Below are positions 1 to 8,556 of a stretch of 64,000 bases of DNA, in pieces; within the stretch, counting starts at the first letter, position 1, and each line of letters begins with the position of its first letter. The notes under the pieces are model-generated. The model saw nothing but the letters and a program-made list of their open reading frames with translations, was not told the DNA's origin and ran no database searches. This stretch comes from Collinsella sp. GTDB lineage: Bacteria; Actinomycetota; Coriobacteriia; Coriobacteriales; Coriobacteriaceae. The stretch spans positions 16,940 through 80,939 of the forward strand of contig DXZS01000018.1 in assembly GCA_019419505.1 (NCBI GenBank), given 5' to 3'. The translations under genes and the position numbers were made by a program.

Positions 1-16
1 CAACTTATTGAGAAGA

Positions 17-397
17 TTATTCCTCCCCGCCCGGTTTGCGACGGTTGGCCTTTTTGATGGCGTTGAAGTGCTTGTCATTGAGCCTGCGCTGGCGAGAGCG
101 CAGAGGCACCTTGGTCTTTACGCGTCGGCGCGGTGGACGCCCGCGACGCTCAAGCTCAGCGCGCAGCTTACGCAGGCAGCTACTACGGTTTTGGAACTGA
201 CTGCGGCTCTCGCGCGCCGTCACGGTAATTCCCGAAGGGATATGTTTCATGCGCACCGCCGAGTCCGTCGTGTTGACGCCTTGTCCGCCCGGACCCGTCG
301 CGCGAAACACCTGCACCTCACAATCGCGCGCCAACTCCTCGACCGACATCTCGGCATAGCGCGCATATTCGCGCCATCCCATCTTGTTCTCATCCAT
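17..397 (-). CDS. RF-1 domain (GGQ) release-factor-like protein, ArfB/PrfH type
   Basis: A 126-aa protein made almost entirely of a class I release factor catalytic domain. The GPGGQ motif (GGQ at residues 37-39) is followed by VNTTDSAVRM and a basic Arg/Lys-rich C-terminal tail. In this family the GGQ loop enters the peptidyl-transferase centre and hydrolyses peptidyl-tRNA; short stand-alone versions with basic tails rescue stalled ribosomes (ArfB/YaeJ) or act on damaged ribosomes (PrfH). No codon-recognition domain is present, so it is not RF1 or RF2. I chose the ATG at 397 because GGGGAGG lies 7 nt upstream; a longer frame to 463 would read through the palindrome at 423-451. Which rescue subfamily it belongs to is not settled by sequence alone. 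Confidence 0.82.
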   Translation of the reverse strand: MDENKMGWREYARYAEMSVEELARDCEVQVFRATGPGGQGVNTTDSAVRMKHIPSGITVTARESRSQFQNRSSCLRKLRAELERRGRPPRRRVKTKVPLRSRQRRLNDKHFNAIKKANRRKPGGEE

Positions 398-422
398 ATC
401 AACACCTCCCCTCATACAAAAA

Positions 423-451
423 ATGTGACAAAGGGACGGTCCCTTTGTCAC
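423..451. repeat. 29-nt perfect palindrome, REP-like
   Basis: Arms TGTGACAAAGGGAC and its exact reverse complement flank a single central base, between xpt and the GGQ gene. The same outer pattern TGnGACAAA...TTTGTCnCA recurs at 4036-4066 and 25808-25838 with compensatory changes. It resembles the short palindromic intergenic repeats of REP type and could also act as an RNA hairpin at the end of the xpt transcript. Confidence 0.75.
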
Positions 452-480
452 ATCGCATACCAATCGCTTGTGTTGCGCGC

Positions 481-1059
481 TTAGGCGAAGGTGATCTCGC
501 CGGTCTCGCAGTCCATATCGGCGATACGGGCCAGGCTCTCAACGCGGAAGCCGCGCTCGCGGAGCTTATCACCGCCGCCCTGGAAGCCCTTCTCCACCGC
601 AATGCCAATACCGGACACCTCGGCACCCGCAGCCTCACAGATCTTGATAAGACCCTCAAGCGCGCAGCCGTTGGCCAGGAAGTCATCGATGATCAGGACC
701 TTATCGCCCTCGGACAGGAAGCGCTTGCCCACGATGACCGGGTACTCCTTCTGCTTGGTAAAGGAGTAGATGGTCGTGGCATACTGCTCGCCGTCGAGGT
801 TAATGGACTGGGCCTTCTTGGCAAAGACCACCGGCACGCCGCCAAAATGCTGAGCTGCAATGCAGGCCATGCCAATGCCCGAAGCCTCGATCGTCAGGAT
901 CTTGTTGATCTCGACGCCCTCGAACAGACGGGCCCACTCAGCGCCCATGTGATCGAACAGCTCAACGTCGCACTGGTGGTTGAGGAAGGCATCAACCTTA
1001 AGGACGTTACCGGCCTTTACGATGCCGTCATGGCGAATACGATCCTCAAGCTCCTGCAT
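481..1059 (-). CDS. xpt: xanthine phosphoribosyltransferase
   Basis: A 192-aa type I phosphoribosyltransferase of the usual Xpt length. It converts xanthine plus PRPP to XMP in purine salvage, in the cytosol. The PRPP-binding loop VLIIDDFLANG is at residues 121-131, and the N-terminus (MQELEDRIRHDGIVKAGNVL) and FLNHQ segment are typical of Xpt. AAGGGG precedes the ATG. In many Firmicutes xpt carries a purine riboswitch; I see no convincing purine aptamer in the 157 bp upstream, so regulation is unknown here. The neighbour upstream on the same strand is an MFS transporter with no obvious purine link. Confidence 0.93.
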   Translation of the reverse strand: MQELEDRIRHDGIVKAGNVLKVDAFLNHQCDVELFDHMGAEWARLFEGVEINKILTIEASGIGMACIAAQHFGGVPVVFAKKAQSINLDGEQYATTIYSFTKQKEYPVIVGKRFLSEGDKVLIIDDFLANGCALEGLIKICEAAGAEVSGIGIAVEKGFQGGGDKLRERGFRVESLARIADMDCETGEITFA

Positions 1060-1216
1060 GGCGCAACCCCTTCTCGCGGCAACGATACCGCGCGATTAAT
1101 AAACGTTGTTCGATAGTCTACCACGGACCGACCCCCGCCCGCCCCACAAGCCGCATCGCACCACAAACCAGTCTTTTTGGGACGGCGCGATTCGTGGCAG
1201 ACAGCCTCCCAACACG

Positions 1217-2521
1217 CTAATGACGGGCGCGCATCTTCACCAAACGCACCATGGCAAGCGCAAAGCCCACAGCGGCCACGGCCATCAACACATAGAACAC
1301 CGAGCGAAAGCCGAATAGGAATACATCCGGACGGCCTGCAACAAAACTGGTCACGGCCTCGCCCATCGCCACGCTCATCTGCCCATAGAGGATATGCGAA
1401 CCTGCCGTAATACCCAGCGCCATGCCCGCATAGCGCGCCAAGCTGCCCAAGCTACCTGCAAAGCCAAGTGCCTCGCGCGGAGCCGAGCCCATGTACAGCG
1501 AGTTGTTGGGACTCTGGAAAATCGACGTACCGCACGACATAAATGCGACGCAGCACACGATCACGGGGATGGAAGAGTGCTCGTCGAGCGTACTTACCGC
1601 AAAGAGACCGCACACGTACACACCCAGGCCGACCGCCGTGGGACCCTCGCAGCCAACACGGTCCGAAACCGTACCCGAAAGCGGCCCGATAAAGGCATTC
1701 ACCATCGGCAGCGCCAAAAAGAGCAGTCCGGAAATATCGGAACTAAAGCCATGGGCATCCTGGAAATAGAACGGCAGCACAAACTCAGATGCACCGATGC
1801 CGATAAACACAATAAGCATGCATGCCAAGTTAATCGTAAAAGCCGAACTCGCAAAGCAGCGACGCGCGGCCTCCGCCAGCGACATGGGGCGCTCACCGGC
1901 CTCCGGCTTAACATGCGGCAGTGTGTAAAGCCCCACGATAAACGAGATGACGCCAATGGGCAGGTTGATGAGGAAGATGCTCTCCCAGGGAAAGCTTGCC
2001 ACCAGCATGCCGCCGAGCACGGGACCACACATCATGCCGAGGGCCACGAAAGTCGCGAGGAGACCCATGGCACGACCGCGCTCGCGCGCCGGAAACGACT
2101 CGGTGATGATACCCATGTTGTTAGCCATGGCCGCCGCGCAACCGACTCCCTGAACAATACGTGCCAGGATAAGAACCTCGAGCGAGGCCGAAAGGCCGCA
2201 CAGCAGCGAGCCGACCGTAAAGACGATGACGCCCAGTTGGAATACGCCCACCTTGCCGCGCACGTCGCCCAGACGGCCAAACGGCAGCATAGCCACGCAT
2301 GTCGCAAGCAGATACACCGAGCTCACCAGCTGGATGCGGTCGAGGCCCACGCCCAGCTCCTTTTGCATCACGGGCAGTGCCACGGTCACGACGGTCGAAT
2401 CCAGACACGCCATAAACGTCATGATGAGCACGGTAAACAGAATCGCCCATTTGTTCTTGCCATGGGTGTCGCCCTCTAGGGCAATGTGCTCGCGGCGCAG
2501 CTGCTCTGCGGTTTTCTCCAT
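1217..2521 (-). CDS. MFS transporter, DHA2 (EmrB/QacA-like) family
   Basis: A 434-aa polytopic membrane protein. The first helix carries LDSTVVTVALP, the signature of DHA2 drug:H+ antiporters, and the loop after helix 2 carries GRLGDVRGK, the MFS motif A. Later hydrophobic stretches alternate with short charged loops across the whole length. The likely role is proton-driven export of an unidentified toxic or small molecule across the cytoplasmic membrane. Two ATGs are possible, at 2527 and 2521; I prefer 2521 because AAAGGA then has 5-nt spacing. It follows the metY terminator, so it is probably its own unit. The substrate cannot be predicted. Confidence 0.85.
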   Translation of the reverse strand: MEKTAEQLRREHIALEGDTHGKNKWAILFTVLIMTFMACLDSTVVTVALPVMQKELGVGLDRIQLVSSVYLLATCVAMLPFGRLGDVRGKVGVFQLGVIVFTVGSLLCGLSASLEVLILARIVQGVGCAAAMANNMGIITESFPARERGRAMGLLATFVALGMMCGPVLGGMLVASFPWESIFLINLPIGVISFIVGLYTLPHVKPEAGERPMSLAEAARRCFASSAFTINLACMLIVFIGIGASEFVLPFYFQDAHGFSSDISGLLFLALPMVNAFIGPLSGTVSDRVGCEGPTAVGLGVYVCGLFAVSTLDEHSSIPVIVCCVAFMSCGTSIFQSPNNSLYMGSAPREALGFAGSLGSLARYAGMALGITAGSHILYGQMSVAMGEAVTSFVAGRPDVFLFGFRSVFYVLMAVAAVGFALAMVRLVKMRARH

Positions 2522-2545
2522 ATCCATCCTTTCGAGTGGCGCAAC

Positions 2546-2595
2546 ACAAAAACGGGGCCCCAATCGCCTGCAAACAGCCGCGATTGGGGTCCCGC
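2546..2595 (-). terminator. rho-independent terminator of metY
   Basis: Read on the minus strand, GGGACCCCAATCGC pairs with GCGATTGGGGCCCC around a 12-nt loop and is followed directly by GTTTTTG. It lies 70-118 nt after the metY stop and just before the MFS gene, so it separates the two. Confidence 0.85.
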
Positions 2596-2663
2596 CTACG
2601 GAATCGGAACGTAAAGGTCGCCGAAGCCCTCTGTCGGCATCGGCGACTTATGCGAACGCTAGC

Positions 2664-3947
2664 CTAGCACTGCTCGAGAGCCTGCTCAAGGTCGGCAATC
2701 AGGTCGGCCGTGTCCTCGAGGCCGCACGACAGGCGCACCATGTCGGCGGAGATGCCACAGGCGATGAGCTCCTCATCGTTCATCTGGCGATGCGTGGCGT
2801 TAGCGGGATGCAGGCAGCAAGTGCGGGCGTCGGCCACATGCGTGGCGATCTGGGCGAGCTTGAGGCTCTTCATAAAGGTCTCAGCTGCCGCGCGACCGCC
2901 GTTAAAGCCAAAGCTCACGACGCCGCAGGTACCGTTGGGCATGTACTTCTGAGCCAGGTCATAGTACTTGTCGCCCTCCAGGCCCGGATAGCTCACAAAG
3001 CGTACCTTGGGATGGCTCTGCAGGAACTTGGCAACGGCCAGGCCGTTCTCGCAATGACGCGGCATGCGCACATGCAGGCTCTCGAGCGAGCTGTTCAGGA
3101 AAAACGCCGCCTGCGGGTTCTGCATGGGGCCAAGATCGCGCATGAGCTGAGCGGTGGCCTTGGTAATGAAGGCGCCCTCGCGACCGAACTTCTCGGCATA
3201 GGTCACGCCGTGGTAGCTCTCGTCGGGCGTGGTGAGGCCCGGGAACTTGTCCGCATGAGCCATCCAGTCAAACTGGCCGTGGTCGACGATCACGCCGCCC
3301 AGGTAGGCAGCGTGGCCATCCATATACTTGGTGGTGGAGTGCGTAACGATGTCGGCGCCCCACTCAAAGGGACGGCACATCACGGGCGTCGGGAAGGTGT
3401 TGTCGACCATCAGCGGCACGCCGTGGTCATGCGCGGCCTTGGCAAAGCGCTCAATATCGAGCACGGCGAGGGCGGGGTTGGCGATGGTCTCGCCAAAGAC
3501 GAGCTTGGTGTTGGGCCGGAAGGCTGCTTCCAGCTCCTCATCGGTGCAGTCGGGAGCAACGAACGTGCAGGTAACGCCCATACGGCCCATGGTATGGGCA
3601 AGCAGGTTGTAGGTACCGCCGTAGATGGCAGAGCTCGCGACCACGTGATCGCCGGCACCGGCCACGTTAAAGATCGCGAGGAAGTTCGCAGCCATGCCCG
3701 AGCTCGTGAGCATCGCAGCAGTGCCGCCCTCCATCTCGCAGATCTTGGCGGCAACCAGATCACACGTGGGATTCTGCAGACGGCTGTAGAAGTAGCCCGA
3801 CTCCTCCAGGTCAAACAGCTTGCCCATGTGCTCGGACGTGTCGTACTTCCACGTGGTTGACTGGTAGATAGGCACCTGACGCGGCTCTGCATCGCCCGGG
3901 CGATAACCGCCCTGAACACACGTGGTACCGATGGTCTGCTCGCTCAT
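2664..3947 (-). CDS. metY: O-acetylhomoserine sulfhydrylase (Cys/Met metabolism PLP enzyme)
   Basis: A 427-aa enzyme of the Cys/Met PLP family, fold type I. The Schiff-base lysine is in THSTTKYMDGH (Lys207). SSGMAAN near residue 83 and VDNTFPTP near 181 are the cofactor-binding segments. The long C-terminal region and QNPT...EGG spacing fit MetY/OAH sulfhydrylase better than cystathionine gamma-synthase. It probably makes homocysteine from O-acetylhomoserine and sulfide, cytosolic. The start is ATG 3947 with AGGGAG 6 nt upstream; an in-frame TTG at 3953 is a worse fit. The upstream region to 4177 may hold a promoter but no SAM riboswitch is evident to me. Confidence 0.9.
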   Translation of the reverse strand: MSEQTIGTTCVQGGYRPGDAEPRQVPIYQSTTWKYDTSEHMGKLFDLEESGYFYSRLQNPTCDLVAAKICEMEGGTAAMLTSSGMAANFLAIFNVAGAGDHVVASSAIYGGTYNLLAHTMGRMGVTCTFVAPDCTDEELEAAFRPNTKLVFGETIANPALAVLDIERFAKAAHDHGVPLMVDNTFPTPVMCRPFEWGADIVTHSTTKYMDGHAAYLGGVIVDHGQFDWMAHADKFPGLTTPDESYHGVTYAEKFGREGAFITKATAQLMRDLGPMQNPQAAFFLNSSLESLHVRMPRHCENGLAVAKFLQSHPKVRFVSYPGLEGDKYYDLAQKYMPNGTCGVVSFGFNGGRAAAETFMKSLKLAQIATHVADARTCCLHPANATHRQMNDEELIACGISADMVRLSCGLEDTADLIADLEQALEQC

Positions 3948-4035
3948 ATCCAACTCCCTTACTTGGGTTTTGATTTTATTCGGTTCACGATACCGCTACC
4001 CCGCACCCCTCTCAACCCATCCCGCCGATAGGTTA

Positions 4036-4066
4036 TGAGACAAATAAATCAGGGGCATTCGTCTCA
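4036..4066. repeat. 31-nt imperfect palindrome, same family as 25808-25838
   Basis: Arms TGAGACAAA and TTCGTCTCA surround ATAAATCAGGGGC. The copy at 25808-25838 reads TGGGACAAA...TTTGTCCCA with a shared AAATCAG/TAATCAG centre. The third base of each arm changes in both arms together, which keeps pairing. It lies in the divergent region between metY and the C_GCAxxG_C_C gene. Confidence 0.65.
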
Positions 4067-4177
4067 GCCTTAGGCATTTATTCGATGGATATAAATGAGG
4101 CATACATGAAGCTCTCGATGATTACATGCCCCGTCACGGGTACCATAGGCGGGTACACCGTGACCAAGGAGACAACG

Positions 4178-4624
4178 ATGAAGCAAATCGATACAGCCCA
4201 GCTCGACATCACCGCCTGTCAGGCTCAGGCTGCCGAGTACCACGCCAGTGGCTTTAATTGCGCGCAGGCCGTCGCCTGCACGCTCGCGCCCGCCGTCGGG
4301 CTTGACCCCCAAGTCGCCTTTACCCTCACCGAGGGCTTTGGCGCCGGCATGGGCGGCATGACCGAAACCTGCGGCGCTATCTCGGGCGCCGTGGCCATCA
4401 TGGGCTTTGTAATGAGCGACGGCATGGAAAACCCCAAGACCAAGGGCCAGACCTACAAGCTGTCGCGCGAGATCGCCAAGCGTTTTGGCGAGAAGAACAC
4501 GACGACCGTCTGCGGCACGCTCAAGGGCGTCGGATCGGACAAGGGTCCGCTCCGCAGCTGTCCCGGCTGCATCGACGATGCCGTCGAAATCGCATGCGAT
4601 ATGCTAAAGCAGCTCGCCGAGTAA
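4178..4624 (+). CDS. C_GCAxxG_C_C family protein
   Basis: A 148-aa protein with the conserved cysteine pattern of the C_GCAxxG_C_C family: FNCAQAV (Cys28), TCGAISGAVA (Cys65), VCGTLKG, and a C-terminal SCPGCIDDA pair. Family members are thought to be redox or metal/cofactor-binding proteins, often near ABC transporters or oxidoreductases; the exact function is not established. No signal peptide is seen with the start chosen (ATG 4178, AAGGAG 6 nt upstream). An upstream in-frame ATG at 4085 lacks a comparable ribosome site. It converges with yigZ. Confidence 0.8.
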   Translation: MKQIDTAQLDITACQAQAAEYHASGFNCAQAVACTLAPAVGLDPQVAFTLTEGFGAGMGGMTETCGAISGAVAIMGFVMSDGMENPKTKGQTYKLSREIAKRFGEKNTTTVCGTLKGVGSDKGPLRSCPGCIDDAVEIACDMLKQLAE

Positions 4625-4633
4625 ACGGCGGCA

Positions 4634-4688
4634 ACATAAAACGACGGCCGGCGCGCTTGGGATCCATCCAAAAGCACACCGGCCGTCG
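4634..4688 (-). terminator. terminator of the yigZ-family gene
   Basis: The arms CGACGGCCGG (4642-4651) and CCGGCCGTCG (4679-4688) pair, and on the minus strand the stem is followed by TTTTATGTT. Its position between two convergent stops allows partial use from both sides, but the T tract favours the minus-strand gene. Confidence 0.8.
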
Positions 4689-4691
4689 CCG

Positions 4692-5330
4692 TTAGAACTC
4701 GGCAAATTCGGAGGCGCCGACCTCAATCTCCTCGCGTCCCGCCATAAGCTCGCGCATCTTGGCGCAAAATGGCTCCTGCTCCCCCGCCTTAAATACCAAA
4801 TGAATCGTCACGGCATCCGCGTAATCGGTATCCGAAACCTTGGCGCCTGAATCCTGCGCCAAGCGAAGCACCTGCTCATACTGCGGATAGGCCACATGCA
4901 CGTCAACGGGCACGACGCTTGTCATCTCAACGATCTGACCGGCCTCCCGAGCAGCTGCCACCGCCGCCTGCGTCGCCGCGGTATAGGCGTGCACCAAGCC
5001 ACCGGGCCCTAACAGCGTGCCACCAAAATAGCGCGTCACAACGCAGCATACGTTTTTAAGTCCCGCACCGCGCAGCACCTCGAGCGTCGGCATTCCGCTC
5101 GTGCGGCTTGGCTCGCCATCATCGCTCTGGCGCTCGCGTCCATCGACCAAAATCCACGCGGGCACATTATGCCGAGCGTCATAATGACGCTTGCGAACCA
5201 TCTCGATAAAGGCATTCGCCTCGTCCTCGGACTCAATATGGATCAACTGGGCAATAAACCGGCTCTTGCGGTCCACAAACTCGCCCGAAGCCTCAATATT
5301 CGATTGCAGAGTAAAAAAGCTGTCCAACAA
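4692..5330 (-). CDS. yigZ: YigZ/IMPACT family protein
   Basis: A 212-aa protein of the usual YigZ length. The N-terminal IMPACT-like domain includes SRFIAQ, DARHNVPAW and SDDGEPSRTSGMP; VTRYFGGTLLGPGGLVHAYT follows; the C-terminal third is a DUF1949-like ferredoxin fold. In eukaryotes IMPACT binds Gcn1; the bacterial role is poorly defined and may involve translation factors. No ATG is available: two adjacent TTG codons (5330, 5327) follow GAGGGG, and the second has the better spacing. Expect cytosolic location. The gene stands alone between rnpB and its own terminator. Confidence 0.88.
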   Translation of the reverse strand: MLDSFFTLQSNIEASGEFVDRKSRFIAQLIHIESEDEANAFIEMVRKRHYDARHNVPAWILVDGRERQSDDGEPSRTSGMPTLEVLRGAGLKNVCCVVTRYFGGTLLGPGGLVHAYTAATQAAVAAAREAGQIVEMTSVVPVDVHVAYPQYEQVLRLAQDSGAKVSDTDYADAVTIHLVFKAGEQEPFCAKMRELMAGREEIEVGASEFAEF

Positions 5331-5427
5331 AGCCCCTCAACAACAAGCAAAGCAACAAACAGCCTCAATAATACGATAACCCTAGTAAAAAGAATGACAA
5401 CGCCGATGATTCCGTCAACGAAAGCGA

Positions 5428-5526
5428 GAACCCGTCAGCGCGAGCAAGGTGCCTTGAAAGCCGAGGGCATTGACCTTATGGTCATGCCCGAAGGCTTGAA
5501 AGGCAGATTGCCGCGCTGACGGGTTC
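5428..5526. repeat. 99-nt long inverted repeat with nested arms
   Basis: Outer arms GAACCCGTCAGCGCG (5428-5442) and CGCGCTGACGGGTTC (5512-5526) enclose a further imperfect helix (GCAAGG...GCCTT...GGGCA-TTGACC pairing with GGTCA-TGCCC...AAGGC...TTGC). The element lies between the rnpB terminator and the start of the yigZ gene. A CGTCAAC heptamer occurs on both sides (5413-5419, 5531-5537). It may be a backup transcript end for rnpB or an inactive small palindromic element. Confidence 0.7.
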
Positions 5527-5543
5527 GCAGCGTCAACAAAAAA

Positions 5544-5905
5544 GCTGAGTGGGCCGATAAGCCGGGTTCTGTCGTGAACGGTCATTTATCTTGTCTGCAC
5601 GTTACCGTGCAGCTCCACGCACGCTACCCGAACGCGGACCGGGCCGGCCCATAGCGTTCCTATTCGCGCTTGCTCCGGATGGGGCTTGCCAAGCCGCCGT
5701 GTTGCCACGACGCTGGTGGTCTCTTACACCACCGTTTCAGCTTTTCCCTTTACGCCTTGCGGCGCAGGTGGGAGTCTTCTTTTCTGCGGCGCTTTCCGTC
5801 GGATCACTCCGCCCGGCCGTTAGCCGGCATCCCGCCCTCTGGAGCCCGGACTTTCCTCACGCGTGCCGCAAGCAGCACATCGCGCGACCGTCTGGCCCAC
5901 TCAGC
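5544..5905 (-). ncRNA. rnpB: RNase P RNA, bacterial class A
   Basis: The minus strand begins GCTGAGTGGGCC, contains the universal GAGGAAAGTCCGGGCTCC block about 50 nt in, and ends ACAGAACCCGGCTTA followed by TCGGCCCACTCAGC, so the two ends pair (P1/P4 signatures). Length is about 362 nt, normal for class A. The 3' end runs into TTTTTTG at 5538-5543, which with the closing helix serves as terminator. The RNA is the ribozyme that trims the 5' leader of pre-tRNAs. Ends are placed by the terminal helix and may be off by a few bases. Confidence 0.95.
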
Positions 5906-5913
5906 AGTGAAAG

Positions 5914-5940
5914 AGTGTAGCACACCGCCAGCACACGCAA
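5914..5940 (-). promoter_or_regulatory. candidate rnpB promoter
   Basis: On the minus strand TTGCGT (5940-5935) and TACACT (5919-5914) are spaced 15 nt, slightly short, and the -10 lies about 8 nt before the rnpB 5' end. The rest of 5906-6170 shows only a small hairpin at 6066-6090 and no gene. Confidence 0.4.
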
Positions 5941-6170
5941 TGGCACAACCCAAGCGCGTGCACGATAAACCAAGAACCACCCATGCGCTACAATAGTTCC
6001 GTCGATGGGCAACGTCGTCAGTCGAGACGCGACCGCGCTCCGCACCCCTCCGTCTACTCGGTGCGTTCCCGCCTCCTCCCCGAGGCGGGATGTCGGCAAT
6101 TTTTCATGCACCGACAACCCAATAGCAAACGAACTGCCCGGGCAGCATCGTGCATCTCGGCACTAAATGC

Positions 6171-6204
6171 AAAAAGGGACCCGTCCATTGCGGACGGATC
6201 CCTT
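6171..6204 (-). terminator. rpsA terminator
   Basis: On the minus strand AGGGATCCGTCC pairs with GGACGGGTCCCT around a short loop and is followed by TTTTTGC. It begins 25 nt after the rpsA stop codon. Confidence 0.88.
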
Positions 6205-6228
6205 AAAACAAGTGATCGTCAAACCGAT

Positions 6229-7395
6229 TTACTCGGCGTCGGTCTCCTCGTCCTTCTTCTCGGAAGGCAGCGGGGTAACCTCAATCTCGACGCCCAGAGT
6301 CTCAGCAGCGGACTTCATGGACAGGGAGATACGACGACGGTCGAGGTCGATCTCCATGACCTTGACCTGAACCTTGTCGCCCACGTGGGTGACCTGAGAA
6401 GGCTGATCGACGTGCTTGTTGGCCATCTCGGAGATGTGCACCAGACCCTCGATGCCCTCGCCCAGGTCGACGAAAGCGCCGAACGGGACAAGCTTGGTCA
6501 CCGTGCCCTCGACGATAGCGCCGACGGGGTACTTCTTGACCAGTGCGCGCCACGGATCCTCGGTGGTCTGCTTGAGACCCAGGGAGATGCGCTCGCGGTT
6601 GAGGTCGACGTCGAGAACCTCGACCTCGACCTCCTGGCCGACCTTGACAACCTCGGAAGGATGGTTGACGTGGTTCCAGGAGAGCTCGGAGATGTGGATG
6701 AGGCCGTCGATACCGCCGAGGTCGACGAAGGCGCCGAAGTCGACGATGGAGGAAACGGTGCCGTGGAGACGCATGCCAGACTTGAGCTTGGACAGGATCT
6801 CGGAGCGCTCGGCCTTACGGGACTCCTCGAGCACGACGCGACGGGAGAGGACAACGTTGTTGCGGTTGCGGTCCATCTCGATGACGCGGGCCTCGATGCG
6901 GGTGCCCATGTAGGAGGTGAGGTCCTTGACGCGACGGAGGTCGACGAGGGAAGCGGGCAGGAAGCCACGCAGGCCGATGTCGAGGATCAGGCCGCCCTTG
7001 ACAACCTCGATAACCTCGCCCTCGACGTTCTCGCCGGAGTTGAACTTCTCCTCGATGCGGTTCCAAGCACGCTCGTACTCGGCACGCTTCTTGGACAGGA
7101 CCAGACGACCGTCCTTGTCCTCCTTCTGGAGAACCAGAGCCTCGATGGGATCACCGAGTGCAACGATGTCTGCAGGGTTAGCGTCCTTGCGGATGGACAG
7201 CTCGCGGACCGGGATAACGCCCTCGGACTTGAATCCGATGTCAACGAGCACCTCGTCATGCTCGATCTTAACGACAGTGCCGTTAACGAGATCGCCCTCA
7301 TCAAAGTCGGTAATCGTACCGTCGATGAGGTTGTTCATCTCCTCCTCGTTGACATCGTCAAGAGAGAAAATGGACGAGTTCTGAATCTCACTCAA
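6229..7395 (-). CDS. rpsA: 30S ribosomal protein S1
   Basis: A 388-aa protein with four S1 RNA-binding domains at about residues 34-102, 120-185, 205-275 and 290-361. The last two carry the clear FGAFVDLG...GLVHISE pattern. The acidic C-terminal tail is short. Four repeats is the usual state in Actinobacteria and Firmicutes, compared with six in E. coli. It delivers mRNA to the 30S subunit and supports initiation on structured messages. GAAAGGGG precedes the ATG. The 315-bp stretch to the divergent HAD gene holds its promoter; TTGTCG with TAGCAA at 17-nt spacing is one candidate on the minus strand but is weak. Confidence 0.95.
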   Translation of the reverse strand: MSEIQNSSIFSLDDVNEEEMNNLIDGTITDFDEGDLVNGTVVKIEHDEVLVDIGFKSEGVIPVRELSIRKDANPADIVALGDPIEALVLQKEDKDGRLVLSKKRAEYERAWNRIEEKFNSGENVEGEVIEVVKGGLILDIGLRGFLPASLVDLRRVKDLTSYMGTRIEARVIEMDRNRNNVVLSRRVVLEESRKAERSEILSKLKSGMRLHGTVSSIVDFGAFVDLGGIDGLIHISELSWNHVNHPSEVVKVGQEVEVEVLDVDLNRERISLGLKQTTEDPWRALVKKYPVGAIVEGTVTKLVPFGAFVDLGEGIEGLVHISEMANKHVDQPSQVTHVGDKVQVKVMEIDLDRRRISLSMKSAAETLGVEIEVTPLPSEKKDEETDAE

Positions 7396-7710
7396 AGGTG
7401 GACCCCTTTCGAACTACGGGGCCCCGATTGCTAGGACCTACAGAAGGGTGCGACAAGCACACAACGTTTAGGAACACTCGGGAGCCGACAGATACTAATG
7501 TGACGCTTATGCAATCACGTTCGTATAGGTTACGGGGAAATGAGTTCGATTTCAAGCGTGAACTGCGATTTTTTACTCGTGTGGAGACTTTTTCGTAATC
7601 TTATGAACACACGTCTCCGCAACTTGACGATAACCAGCCAGGCATTCGGCTTTGGGGTAAAGTATCCGGAGCCAACGATTCTAGATCGATTTTTCGAGAA
7701 AGGTGCCCGC

Positions 7711-8469
7711 GTGCTCAAAGCAGTCGTTTTCGATATGGACGAAACGCTTCTTAGCATCAACCTCAACGCGTTCATCCTTCGATATTTTAAGGATGTCTCT
7801 TCGATGCTCGCGGATATCGGGCGCCGCAGCCGCGGTGGCACGATGGCACGCCTCGGCACCATCCTGGTCGACCTCAACGCCAATCGCCGCAGCAGCACGG
7901 ACAATCGCACCAATCTTGAGTTTTACCAAGAAGAGGTCGAGCGCCGATGCGGCATTTGCCTCTCGGACCCACTTATCTACGAGGCGTTTACCTACTACGA
8001 CCGCGAAGTTCTTCCGTACAAGAATGACGAACTCATCAACGCCCATGCCATGCCGGGCGCACACGCCGCACTCCAGGCCGTACAGGACGCAGGGCTGCGC
8101 TGTGCGCTCTTCACCAACCCCAGCTTTCCCCAGGGGGCTATTGAGTGCCGTATGGGCTGGGGCGACCTGGCCGACGCCCCCTTTGAGCTCGTGACGCACA
8201 TGGGAAATGCCACCCGCTGCAAGCCCGATGCCACCTATTACCTCGAGCAGCTGCAGGCAATGGGGCTCGAGCCGCACGAGGTCCTTATGGTAGGCAACGA
8301 CCCCAAGCGCGACTTCCCCAGTCCCGCCTGCGGTATCCTAACTGCCTATGTTGGCCAGGGAAAGCCGGGACTCGCCACCTGGCGCGGAACCATAGAAGAC
8401 TTCGCCCGCGACTTTAACGCCGTAGTCGAAGCCTTCTACGAGCACCAAGTAGCCGACGAACTAAGCTAG
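7711..8469 (+). CDS. HAD-superfamily phosphatase
   Basis: A 252-aa cytosolic HAD hydrolase. Motif I FDMDETLL has the catalytic Asp pair at residues 8 and 10. Motif II is ALFTNPSFP, and motif IV GNDPKRDF lies near the C-terminus. A helical cap sits between motifs I and II, as in subfamily I phosphatases such as pyrimidine 5'-nucleotidase or phosphoglycolate phosphatase. The substrate is not predictable. I take the GTG at 7711, preceded by AGAAAGG, because homology starts at once; the open frame extends to 7540 but that part looks non-coding. Convergent with the deoR remnant. Confidence 0.83.
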   Translation: MLKAVVFDMDETLLSINLNAFILRYFKDVSSMLADIGRRSRGGTMARLGTILVDLNANRRSSTDNRTNLEFYQEEVERRCGICLSDPLIYEAFTYYDREVLPYKNDELINAHAMPGAHAALQAVQDAGLRCALFTNPSFPQGAIECRMGWGDLADAPFELVTHMGNATRCKPDATYYLEQLQAMGLEPHEVLMVGNDPKRDFPSPACGILTAYVGQGKPGLATWRGTIEDFARDFNAVVEAFYEHQVADELS

Positions 8470-8483
8470 TCCCCAAATCAGGA

Positions 8484-8530
8484 ATGGGGCGCACGTTTGC
8501 CTCACGCTTCGTTACGTGGGCAACGGCTTG
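8484..8530. other. convergent intergenic hairpin between HAD and deoR
   Basis: CGTTTGCC-TCACG and CGTG-GGCAACG (about 8493-8525) form an imperfect stem, preceded by a small CCCC/GGGG stem right after the HAD stop. Neither has a clear T tract. It probably marks the shared end of the two convergent transcripts. Confidence 0.4.
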
Positions 8531-8556
8531 AGGGCAAGATGCGATGCCCCAGTGTC

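Noticed and set aside
445..1116. Plus-strand frame opposite xpt
   Set aside because: Shadow of xpt caused by high third-position GC; no family features and no ribosome site.
1060..1216. Purine riboswitch upstream of xpt
   Set aside because: The conserved junction sequences and the expected terminator stem are not seen.
1394..2479. 361-codon plus-strand frame opposite the MFS gene
   Set aside because: His/Arg-rich antisense translation; the minus strand encodes a clear membrane transporter.
5591..5996. Plus-strand frames of 108-109 codons
   Set aside because: They lie on the complement of the RNase P RNA gene.
5983..7434. 483-codon plus-strand frame opposite rpsA
   Set aside because: Leu/Asp-rich antisense translation typical of GC-rich shadow frames; rpsA on the minus strand is certain.
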